NCBI RefSeq assembly: GCF_042693015.1
Contig: NZ_CP170544.1
Span: 3,348,001 to 3,412,000 of the forward strand
Reading direction: 5' to 3'
Source: Sphingomonas_E sp042693015
Lineage (GTDB): Bacteria; Pseudomonadota; Alphaproteobacteria; Sphingomonadales; Sphingomonadaceae
Length of the DNA stretch: 64,000 bases
Shown: in pieces, positions 1-6,213 of the stretch
How the letters are laid out: each line of letters begins with the position of its first letter
Numbering within the stretch: the first letter of the stretch is position 1
Notes under the pieces: generated by a model
The model's database searches: none
The model's input: the letters and a program-made list of their open reading frames with translations, nothing else
What the model was told of the DNA's origin: nothing
Program-made: the position numbers and the translations under genes

Positions 1-1239
1 TGCGATGCCCGATCCATGTTCGAGATTTTCGGCGGCGATCCCGGACAAGGCGAGCCCCGTCACCCGATAGCCTTCGGCTTCCCACGCATCCCGCGCGACC
101 CCGAGCATCGCCGACTTGCCGCTGCCGGCATAGCCGATGACGCTGACCAGGCCATCGTGACGCATGAGCCGTTCAAGTGCGGTGCGCTGCTCATCCCCCA
201 GCACCAGACCTTGCGCGGCACTTGCCGCGAGCGCCCGATCGATCCGCTGGCGGGCGACACCACGATCCGTCCGTTCGACCAGCGCATCGACGCCGCGCTC
301 CAGCCGGCGTTCGACCTCCAGCATCTCGCGACTGGTGAACCGGACCTCGCCACGCCCGTCCTTGCCAAGCTCGATCAGATCCGGCGACGCTCTCACCGCT
401 GCCATCACCTGTTCGAACTGCTCCCTCCCCTCGCTGTGGCGATGGACGAACATGGCGAGGTCGCGCTTGGTGAAGGTCGCCTGATGGTGCGTGATCGCGT
501 CGAGGGCGAGGGATGGATTGGCGATGATCTTCTCGCCATTGGCGCGCGCAATCGCATGGTGCTCTGCGAGGCGCTCCGGATCGAGGCCCTTCGCCGCCAT
601 GCGCGAGGCCGCCGGACCAATCTTGTGCTGCGGCTCAAGGTCGATTCCTTGGGCTTCTAGCGATCGGTGATCGACCCGCGCGTCGATATCGAGTTCGGCC
701 AGCCGCTCGTTGACATGGTCGGCCCAGGCCTCGCGCCAATGCTCCAGCAGGGAATTGGCATTCCACTCGCGAACCTTCGGACCAAATCGATCCTCTTCGA
801 TGGCGCGCATCGTGAGCATGACATGGGCGTGGGGCTTCGGTTGCCCGTCGCTGCCCATGTCCCAATGCACATTGAGATCGGCGACTATGCCGCGCTCGAC
901 AAATTCCCGCGCGACGAACTCGCGGGCGAGCCGAATGCCCTCGGCGTGGTCCAGCTCACGTGGAATGGCGAACTCGACCTCGCGGGCAAGCTGCGCGTCT
1001 TTGCGAACCTCCGCCGCCTCGACCGCATTCCAGAGTTTCTCGCGATCCTGCCACGCCTCCGGCGCGCCGTTCGGCAGCAGCACTTCGGAATGGACGACGC
1101 CGGCCTTGTTGGAGAAGTCGTGATGACGATCGAGCCGCTCGTCATAGAGCCGGGTGGCAGCGCGATAGGCCGAAGATGCGAGCGCAGACGAGCCGTTGGC
1201 GCGGCTGATGACTTTTGCGGAGAAGTGGTAGATCGCCAT
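1..1239 (-). CDS. traA: TraA-type conjugative relaxase/helicase, N-terminal part (cut by left edge)
   Basis: The minus-strand frame stays open from an ATG at 1239 to the window edge, giving 413 residues with no stop, so the C-terminus is missing. The start (MAIYHFSAKVISR) and the segment with SSAYRAATRLYDER match the MobA/MobL (MOBQ) relaxase domain of Ti-type TraA. The metal-binding histidine motif is PHAHVMLTMR near residue 138. A Walker A motif (GYAGSGKSA) near residue 370 opens the RecD-like helicase domain. The family nicks oriT and unwinds and guides the strand into the recipient. It is divergent from traC/traD across an oriT-like region, as in Agrobacterium Ti plasmids. Family assignment is firm; whether the full protein is intact cannot be seen. 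Confidence 0.93.
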   Translation of the reverse strand, partial: MAIYHFSAKVISRANGSSALASSAYRAATRLYDERLDRHHDFSNKAGVVHSEVLLPNGAPEAWQDREKLWNAVEAAEVRKDAQLAREVEFAIPRELDHAEGIRLAREFVAREFVERGIVADLNVHWDMGSDGQPKPHAHVMLTMRAIEEDRFGPKVREWNANSLLEHWREAWADHVNERLAELDIDARVDHRSLEAQGIDLEPQHKIGPAASRMAAKGLDPERLAEHHAIARANGEKIIANPSLALDAITHHQATFTKRDLAMFVHRHSEGREQFEQVMAAVRASPDLIELGKDGRGEVRFTSREMLEVERRLERGVDALVERTDRGVARQRIDRALAASAAQGLVLGDEQRTALERLMRHDGLVSVIGYAGSGKSAMLGVARDAWEAEGYRVTGLALSGIAAENLEHGSGIA

Positions 1240-1268
1240 GGCGGCAATCCATTTACACTTCTGAAGCG

Positions 1269-1298
1269 ACGTCGGCACGACGTATAAGCGCGCCCTCA
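1269..1298 (+). other. oriT: Putative oriT with MOBQ-type nic site
   Basis: A perfect 6-bp inverted repeat (ACGTCG, 3-nt loop, CGACGT; 1269-1283) is followed one base later by TAAGCGCGCCCT (1285-1296). This differs at one position from the RSF1010/R1162-class nic core TAAGTGCGCCCT, which also lies directly 3' of an inverted repeat. By analogy the nick would fall between G1292 and C1293. The site lies between divergent traA and traC, the usual oriT place in Ti-like systems. The rest of the 171-bp gap (1240-1410) should also hold the promoters of traA and traC, but I cannot define them. Confidence 0.75.
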
Positions 1299-1410
1299 AA
1301 AGATTTCATCAATTTCGGGACTGCATTGTCTCACGAGATTTCAGGCGGTTGTGGCTGATCGAGTGCTGCGATAACTGGAATGCCCACTTGCATTACGAGG
1401 CTGGGCGACG

Positions 1411-1719
1411 ATGCGTAAACCGCGGGACTATGACGCCGAACTGAAAGCGCTCGACGACAAGGCCAGGAAGCTCAAGGAGCGGCGCGTGCGCCAGTTGGGC
1501 GAACTGGTGATTGCATGCGGTGCCGACGCGCTATCATCCGAACAGCTTGCCGGCGCGCTCCTGTCACTGAAGGATGCCAGCACACAAACGAAGGAGGCGT
1601 GGCGCTCGCGCGGCGCGGCTTTCTTTCGCGGCGAGAAGGCAAAGCCAGCTCGCAAGACTGGAGAGAAGCCGAATGGCACTTTGCCGCTCGATCTCCCGCC
1701 GCCATCGCCTCGAGCTTGA
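1411..1719 (+). CDS. traC: TraC-like conjugal transfer accessory protein
   Basis: A 102-residue basic protein. Its N-terminal half is a predicted short coiled coil rich in Lys/Arg/Glu (YDAELKALDDKARKLKERR), followed by an ELVIACGAD segment, resembling the small TraC proteins next to traA in Ti-type and sphingomonad elements. These are thought to assist relaxosome assembly at oriT. A GAGG lies about ten bases before the ATG. It overlaps traD by 47 bp in another frame, suggesting co-translation. The Pro-rich C-terminus is not characteristic. The TraC label is by context and resemblance; sphingomonad annotations sometimes call both genes TraD. Confidence 0.65.
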   Translation: MRKPRDYDAELKALDDKARKLKERRVRQLGELVIACGADALSSEQLAGALLSLKDASTQTKEAWRSRGAAFFRGEKAKPARKTGEKPNGTLPLDLPPPSPRA

Positions 1720-1969
1720 ACGTGCTCGAACTGATACGCGCGAGTGGGTCGTGAAGCGGCGCGAGCGGACGCGCCAGCTGATCGAACTAGGTGGCCTCGT
1801 CACCAAGGCCGGGCTTGTCGAACTCACCGATGATGATCGCGCCACGCTCTACGGCGCGTTCCTCGCAGTTGCCGCACGTCTCCGAAGCGAGGATCGCGAA
1901 CAATCGCTTCTGCTCTGGCGCAGGCGCGGCAAGCGGGCGTTCGACAGCGAGGAATCAAATGCTCGCTGA
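1673..1969 (+). CDS. traD: TraD-like conjugal transfer protein
   Basis: A 98-residue protein starting at ATG 1673 inside the end of traC. The segment RTRQLIELGGLVTKAGL, followed by an acidic linker and LYGAFLAVAARL, is the hallmark of the small Ti-type TraD family (Pfam TraD), and the rest is strongly basic. The family is a relaxosome accessory of unclear biochemistry. In Ti plasmids traG, the coupling protein, follows traD; here the next 30 bases lead instead into a convergent gene, so no coupling protein is encoded at this spot. The upstream ATG at 1574 in the same frame lies well inside traC and adds a basic stretch with no family resemblance. Confidence 0.8.
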   Translation: MALCRSISRRHRLELERARTDTREWVVKRRERTRQLIELGGLVTKAGLVELTDDDRATLYGAFLAVAARLRSEDREQSLLLWRRRGKRAFDSEESNAR

Positions 1970-2001
1970 CGAACGCCCGCCGTCACCAACGGATTGAGGC
2001 T

Positions 2002-2337
2002 CTACCGCCTTGTCCCGATGCCAAGTCGGCGATCATGCTTCTGTCTTACGTAGCTCGCCCAGGCCGCGCGCCACTGTCGGCATGTCGGTCGAAGCGTCCC
2101 GATGACCGAAACCTCTTCATCCACGGCTTCGACATAGATTTGATAAAGTGCAGCACCCATGCGGTTGGTCACTTCATCCACGCTGACGCCACAGCGCCAA
2201 CCGATGTCGTCATAAGTGAGATCGTCCAGTCGACTGAGCAGGAATATGGTCCTTGTCAGCCGCGGCAAGTGCTCGATCGCCACACCGATCCGCGCGCGCA
2301 GCGCATCCCGATCCAGGCCGAGGTGGGCCTCAGTCAT
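2002..2337 (-). CDS. Sigma-70 region 4-like helix-turn-helix protein
   Basis: A 111-residue protein taken from ATG 2337. Residues about 22-70 (HLPRLTRTIFLLSRLDDLTYDDIG ... VSVDEVTNRMGAALYQI, quoted in part) fit the sigma region 4 helix-turn-helix. No region 2 is present, so it is unlikely to be a complete sigma factor. The tail is basic with several Trp. Its start overlaps the end of the upstream nucleotidyltransferase-like gene by 8 bp (ATGACTGA), which implies translational coupling. A longer in-frame reading to 2487 overlaps the neighbour far more and was rejected. Role unknown: perhaps a DNA-binding partner or regulator for the upstream gene. Confidence 0.75.
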   Translation of the reverse strand: MTEAHLGLDRDALRARIGVAIEHLPRLTRTIFLLSRLDDLTYDDIGWRCGVSVDEVTNRMGAALYQIYVEAVDEEVSVIGTLRPTCRQWRAAWASYVRQKHDRRLGIGTRR

Positions 2338-2818
2338 GATCGACAGCCTCCTGACGGTTGGAGCTGCGCTCCCACAGAACCAACCCTCGGTCGAACTTTT
2401 CGGCGAGGAAGCGATTGCCGCCATCGCGCCAGCGTTCAACCTCGTCGGACGTGAACACCGAAAGGTCGACCGTCGCCCTGCCCGCAAGCTCAGTGGCTAA
2501 GGCGTGTCGGGCTTTGCCCCAATGACGATTGCGACCGCGATACTGTGGGAAATCGACGAAGGCCCAAAGCTCGTATTCGTTAATCTGGCCCGTTTCGCGG
2601 TCTGGCCCACGCGACCGTCTGGCAAACTCGCCAACAATCATGAGCCGATGAAGGACTCCCTTTTTGGGAGAGCGCTTTCGGCGGTCCTCAAAACAGCAGC
2701 GGAGGAGACGAACGGCTCGCTCGATTTCCTGCTGCTTGCGCGGAATCAGGTGCGCCAGGCGCTCTCGCACCGGCAGATCGCGCCGTAGGTCGCACGCAAG
2801 CCTTTCGGGTCTGTTCAT
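2330..2818 (-). CDS. Nucleotidyltransferase-like protein with degenerate catalytic motif
   Basis: A 162-residue protein. ATG 2818 is chosen because GGAGG sits six bases upstream; an ATG at 2842 is also in frame. Residues from about 60 (IVGEFAR ... INEYELWAFVD ... VDLSVFT) line up with the GSxARGD ... SDYDLL ... VDL signature of MNT-type polymerase-beta nucleotidyltransferases. However, the G-S is G-E and the D-x-D is E-Y-E, so activity is uncertain. The N-terminus is Arg-rich and helical. It is the first gene of a two-gene operon with the sigma-4-like protein, divergent from a ribbon-helix-helix gene. The family resemblance is my reading of the motif, not a search result. Confidence 0.7.
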   Translation of the reverse strand: MNRPERLACDLRRDLPVRERLAHLIPRKQQEIERAVRLLRCCFEDRRKRSPKKGVLHRLMIVGEFARRSRGPDRETGQINEYELWAFVDFPQYRGRNRHWGKARHALATELAGRATVDLSVFTSDEVERWRDGGNRFLAEKFDRGLVLWERSSNRQEAVDHD

Positions 2819-2877
2819 CGTTCGCCTCCATCGCGTTCGCACTGTGGGGCCGTGCGCACATGATCGTGGCTTGCCTA

Positions 2878-2914
2878 TAAACGATATCGTAAATAGAGTA
2901 AACGATATCGTTTA
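2878..2914. promoter_or_regulatory. Double palindromic operator between divergent genes
   Basis: Two copies of ACGATATCGT (2881-2890 and 2902-2911) have centres 21 bp apart, exactly two helical turns. The second extends to the perfect 16-bp palindrome TAAACGATATCGTTTA (2899-2914). The surrounding DNA is AT-rich compared with its neighbours. The site lies between the divergent nucleotidyltransferase-like and ribbon-helix-helix genes, so one dimeric repressor bound cooperatively could control both. Assigning the ribbon-helix-helix protein as the binder is inference. Confidence 0.75.
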
Positions 2915-2937
2915 TTGCTTATGTGGAGCGCGATCGC

Positions 2938-3144
2938 ATGAAAGTCTTGGATATCGTCATTTTGCCGCATACGAGCGACGACATGGGACGCCCGCCGCTC
3001 GGCATGAAACAGACGACGATCCGCCTGCCAGCGGAGACGATCCGGCGTATCGAGGCGGTGGAAGGCAAGCCGCGCCAGCTTGCCAGCTTCATCCGCGAGG
3101 CGATCGAAAACGAACTTCTCCGCCGCGAAAAGAGCAAGGATTGA
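2938..3144 (+). CDS. Ribbon-helix-helix transcriptional regulator
   Basis: A 68-residue protein. The part from MGRPPLGMKQTTIRLPAE (about residue 16) through RRIEAVEG and LASFIREAIENELLRRE fits an Arc/CopG-type ribbon-helix-helix fold: a short beta strand (QTTIRL) and two helices. ATG 2938 is chosen because GGAG lies nine bases upstream; ATG 2923 lacks a ribosome site and abuts the palindromic operator, and ATG 2983 (MGRPPLG) is also possible. Its place right after the operator suggests autorepression. Such proteins also serve as antitoxins or element-maintenance regulators; no toxin follows it here. Confidence 0.8.
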   Translation: MKVLDIVILPHTSDDMGRPPLGMKQTTIRLPAETIRRIEAVEGKPRQLASFIREAIENELLRREKSKD

Positions 3145-3398
3145 GCCTGCTTTCGTCGAAGTGATTCGCGGTTAGCGCCCTAGGGCTGCCGCAAAACCGC
3201 GATCTGCACTTCGCATGAGACGTCCTGAGACGAACCAACAAAATATTTTTACCGGACCGCCTGATACTGCTGGGGTCTTATACGGACTCCCTGGGTCTTG
3301 TTTCCTGATCTATCCGGACGTTGACCGCGATGGACTGACCTTGATTGATTCTAGACTTTGATCATCTTGGGCTGCCCTCCTGTTTTGCAGGAACAGCC

Positions 3399-3611
3399 AT
3401 GTCCGACAATCCCGATCGCTTCCTTCGCCTGCCCACTGTCCTTGAGCGTACCGGCCTCAGTCGCTCAACCCTCTACCGCAAGATCGAACGCGGCACCTTT
3501 CCAAAGGGCGTCGCAATCAGCACGCGCTGCACCGGCTGGCGGGAATCCTCCGTCGCCGCGTGGATGCGCAACCCGATCTATTATCATGTCGACGATGCGC
3601 CCTCGCCTTGA
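3399..3611 (+). CDS. AlpA-family excisionase/regulator
   Basis: A 70-residue MerR-like winged-helix protein: RFLRLPTVLERTGLSRSTLYRKIE then GTFPKGVAI, GWRESSVAAWM (quoted in pieces). This is the standard AlpA pattern of a DNA-binding helix-turn-helix followed by a wing and a W-rich end. AGGA lies seven bases before ATG 3399; the longer frame from 3345 adds an unrelated leader. AlpA proteins regulate or assist excision of integrase-bearing elements, and this gene converges on the integrase 33 bp away. The 254 bp upstream (3145-3398) is AT-richer and probably holds its promoter; I see no other gene there. Confidence 0.88.
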   Translation: MSDNPDRFLRLPTVLERTGLSRSTLYRKIERGTFPKGVAISTRCTGWRESSVAAWMRNPIYYHVDDAPSP

Positions 3612-3644
3612 GTGAGGGCCGAGCGTCAGCGAGGCCAGGAAGAG

Positions 3645-4973
3645 TCAGCCGGCGCACGATAGACCTGCGGACGCCGGCTGATCATCCCATGGCAACATGA
3701 CGGACGAAGCCCGCGGCGCCTGGGGCGTCGCGAGCAGCGACGGCATAGTGTTGCCCTCCTGGCCCGCCTTCTCGGCCGCCTCCAGATAGTCTGCCCACCA
3801 TTGCATCATCGGGCGGCGGTGCTGGAGGTAGCGCGCGGAGTTATAGGCGGCGCGGACGCCGCGCGGCTGGTGCGCAAGCTGGTGCTCGATCCAGTCGCCC
3901 TCGAACTTGCCACTCTCGTTGAGGACGGTGCTGGCCAGCCCCCGGAACCCGTGGACCGTCGCCTTTCCGCGAAGCCCCAGCCGATACATGATGTCGAGCA
4001 TCCGGTTCTCGCTGATGACGAACGACCGCGCACTAGCCACGGGAAACAGGAAACGTCCGAGCCGCATGTTCCCAGCCTTGCGAAAGACATTCATCCCGTG
4101 AATTTCGCGCAAGGTCGCTACCGCCTGCCGGGAGAGGGGTACGAGATGCTCGGATCGCATCTTCATGCGCTCCGGTGGAATGCGCCAGAGCGGTTCGGCG
4201 CCGTCGAGATCCTCGAACTCGCACCATTCTGCAAAGCGCGTCTCCTGGGTGCGCACCATCGTCAGCATCGTCCAGCGGAGCGCCAGGTGGCTCATGCGTT
4301 CGCCTCCATCGGCATTCAGCCTCCGGAAGAAGTCCGGAAGCTCGCGCGCACTTACCTTGGCGCGATGCTGAACAGGCTTCGGCCTGGTCATGGCCGCGGT
4401 GAGATCACGACATGGGTCGCTCTCACACCGGCCATCTGGAATGGCGTAGCGGAATATCTCGCTGAGATGGTTCTTGACCCGATGCGCCATTTCGACGGCG
4501 CCGCGCGCCTCGATCCGGCGGACCACGTCAAGAATGGCGCGCGGTGCGATCGCGCTGATCTCGGTCGACCCGAGATAGGGGAACACGTCCGCCTCAAGGC
4601 GCCCGACGACAAGAGCCGCATAGCGTGGCGACCATCCGAGCGTCCGCGTTTCCAGCCACTCGCGCGCGACATCCTCGAAGCTGTTGGAGACGCTCGTCGC
4701 CAACAGCGACCTGTCGGCCTTGCGTTCGGCCGAAGGATCAAGGCCGCGGGCGAGCTGCGCCTTGGCGGCATCGCGCCAGCTTCGTGCCGCCCTAATTCCG
4801 ATTTGCGGATAGCGCCCGCCCGACAAAAGCTTCTGCTTGCCGTCGAAACGATAGGCGAACCGCCAATATTTCTTCCCGTCTGGCTGGACGAGGATGAACA
4901 GGCTGCCGCCGTCGGCCTTTTTGTAAGGCCGCTCGGCAGGCTTCATGGCCTTGAGCGCGATGTCGGTCAGCAT
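3645..4973 (-). CDS. int: P4-type tyrosine recombinase (integrase)
   Basis: A 442-residue integrase. The N-terminal arm-binding domain (DUF4102; LTDIALKAMKPAERPYKKAD ... GRYPQIGIRAAR) covers about residues 1-85, followed by a core-binding domain. The catalytic residues are visible: Arg in TMVRTQETR near 241, HGFR (His/Arg) near 341-344, and Tyr in AAYNSARYL near 377. The family cuts and rejoins DNA at tRNA 3' ends. ATG 4973 has GAGG nine bases upstream; a longer frame to 5126 has no family match. Its 5' end faces the tRNA-Gln 200 bp away, the classic arrangement for an island integrase. Confidence 0.95.
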   Translation of the reverse strand: MLTDIALKAMKPAERPYKKADGGSLFILVQPDGKKYWRFAYRFDGKQKLLSGGRYPQIGIRAARSWRDAAKAQLARGLDPSAERKADRSLLATSVSNSFEDVAREWLETRTLGWSPRYAALVVGRLEADVFPYLGSTEISAIAPRAILDVVRRIEARGAVEMAHRVKNHLSEIFRYAIPDGRCESDPCRDLTAAMTRPKPVQHRAKVSARELPDFFRRLNADGGERMSHLALRWTMLTMVRTQETRFAEWCEFEDLDGAEPLWRIPPERMKMRSEHLVPLSRQAVATLREIHGMNVFRKAGNMRLGRFLFPVASARSFVISENRMLDIMYRLGLRGKATVHGFRGLASTVLNESGKFEGDWIEHQLAHQPRGVRAAYNSARYLQHRRPMMQWWADYLEAAEKAGQEGNTMPSLLATPQAPRASSVMLPWDDQPASAGLSCAG

Positions 4974-5093
4974 GGTATCCAGCCTCGAATCCCGTGCGTG
5001 ACGGGGGTTGTTGGTAGGCGCTGAAGTTCTACCAACAAATTGCCATCGCTGGCGGTGGGCTGCAAGGGGGGCACCCGGCACGTCATGAGACCA

Positions 5094-5116
5094 AAACCCG
5101 CCAAAATGGCGGGTTT
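5094..5116 (-). terminator. Rho-independent-type terminator downstream of tRNA-Gln
   Basis: A perfect 9-bp stem (AAACCCGCC / GGCGGGTTT) with a 5-nt loop. On the minus strand it ends in TTTT, 56 bp beyond the tRNA-Gln 3' end. It probably ends the tRNA transcript before the integrase gene. Confidence 0.7.
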
Positions 5117-5171
5117 GTCGGGTCATTCTGAGCTGTCTTGGAGGGGTCTGAACCTGTGTGAAATCAGGGTC

Positions 5172-5200
5172 TGGCTGGGGCGGCAGGATTCGAACCTGCG
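5172..5200. other. Putative attachment-site half at tRNA-Gln 3' end
   Basis: The 3' part of tRNA-Gln (T-arm, acceptor strand and CCA) borders the integrase side of the element. P4-type integrases normally recombine here and leave a direct repeat of the tRNA end at the far side of the element. The other copy is not between 1 and 5171, so the element's far end must lie left of the window. Exact core limits are not known. Confidence 0.55.
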
Positions 5201-5246
5201 AATGCCGGTACCAAAAACCGGTGCCTTACCACTTGGCGACGCCCCA
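5172..5246 (-). tRNA. tRNA-Gln(TTG)
   Basis: The minus strand reads as a full 75-nt cloverleaf: acceptor TGGGGCG pairing with CGCCCCA, D-arm GCCAAGTGGTAAGGC, anticodon loop with TTG, T-arm GCAGGTTCGAATCCTGC, and an encoded CCA. It closely matches the bacterial glutamine tRNA pattern. It is the integration target of the mobile element on its 3' side and looks intact, consistent with an integrase that rebuilds the tRNA end. Confidence 0.97.
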
Positions 5247-5301
5247 ATAGCGCGGGAGGCGCCCTTATAGCGACCGAAACCCCCTTGAAAAGGGGGATCG
5301 A

Positions 5302-6213
5302 TCAGCTTGCGAGCGATGCCTTGAACGCGGCCAGTTTCTCCACCAGCGCCTCCGCCCCGGCGCGGTCGCGAGCGAAGTGGAGCGGGAAGAGTTCGATCTC
5401 GGTGACGCCCGCCTCGATCATCTCACGGGCATTGTCGAGCGTGCGGCTCATATCCAGCCGGCCGTCATCGCCCTTCACCGCGCGGGGGACGGCGCGAACC
5501 ATCAGGCTGTCGGGATCACGGCCGCGTTCGGCAAAGGCGGCACGAAGTTTTTCGATGCCTTCCCTTATGCTCGGCACGTCGGCCTGGATGGGCAGCCAGC
5601 CATCGGCATGATCGGCAATGCGCGCGACGTTGCGATCATTGGGCGCGATGCCGAGCATGATCGGAATGCGGTCACCCTGCACCGGGAAGGGCCGGCTGTG
5701 AATGCGATCGAAGCTCACCATCTTGCCATGGAAGGCGGCCGGCGCGTCACGCCATAGCGTGCGGCAGACCTGGATCTGTTCGATCATCAGGCCGAAGCGC
5801 CCCTCCCAGGGCACGCCGCTCGCTTCATATTCCTCTTTCTGCCAGCCGACGCCGAGGCCGATCGAGACGCGGCCGCCGGAGATCACGTCGAGCGTCGCCA
5901 GTTGCTTGGCGAGCAGCACCGCCGGGCGCAGCGGCGAGATCAGCACCGCCGTCTGCAACCGCAGTCGCTTCGTCGCGAGCGCAATGGCGGAAAGCAAAGT
6001 GATCGGCTCCCACCACGGCCAATCGAGCGGCATCGGAAAGGGGCCATAGGGATATTTATCGAGCGCTTCGCCCATCACGACATGATCGGTGAGGGTGACG
6101 CCGTCGACGCCCATCTCCTCCGCGACGGCCAACCATTCGACCGCAGCGCGAATGTCGCCCCCGAACAAGGTTTCAAGGCCGATCAGGCCGAGGCTGACGC
6201 GAATATCGGACAT
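5302..6213 (-). CDS. LLM-class (luciferase-like) flavin-dependent oxidoreductase
   Basis: A 303-residue protein of the bacterial luciferase-like TIM-barrel family, F420-dependent TIGR03619-like branch. Visible features are DHVVMGE near residue 43, LRLQTAVLISPLRPAVLLAKQ, the GGRVSIGLGVGWQKEEY core and the late ADGWLP segment. These enzymes use reduced F420 or FMN; sphingomonads are not known as strong F420 makers, so the cofactor is open. ATG 6213 overlaps the flavoprotein stop by one base (TGATG), so the two are co-translated. It is the last gene of a five-gene operon. The substrate is unknown. Confidence 0.88.
   Translation of the reverse strand: MSDIRVSLGLIGLETLFGGDIRAAVEWLAVAEEMGVDGVTLTDHVVMGEALDKYPYGPFPMPLDWPWWEPITLLSAIALATKRLRLQTAVLISPLRPAVLLAKQLATLDVISGGRVSIGLGVGWQKEEYEASGVPWEGRFGLMIEQIQVCRTLWRDAPAAFHGKMVSFDRIHSRPFPVQGDRIPIMLGIAPNDRNVARIADHADGWLPIQADVPSIREGIEKLRAAFAERGRDPDSLMVRAVPRAVKGDDGRLDMSRTLDNAREMIEAGVTEIELFPLHFARDRAGAEALVEKLAAFKASLAS

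Noticed and set aside
16..1287. Plus-strand reading frames of 214 and 206 codons at 16-660 and 667-1287
   Set aside because: They are antisense to the relaxase gene, which has clear MobA/MobL and Walker A motifs; the plus-strand products have no recognisable domain.
3801..5024. Plus-strand frame of 407 codons opposite the integrase
   Set aside because: It mirrors the integrase gene, whose catalytic residues are all visible; high GC gives long antisense frames.
5040..5270. Plus-strand frame ending in a GRQDSNLRMPVPKTGALPLG-like peptide
   Set aside because: This peptide is the known false product of translating the antisense of a tRNA; the tRNA-Gln explains it.
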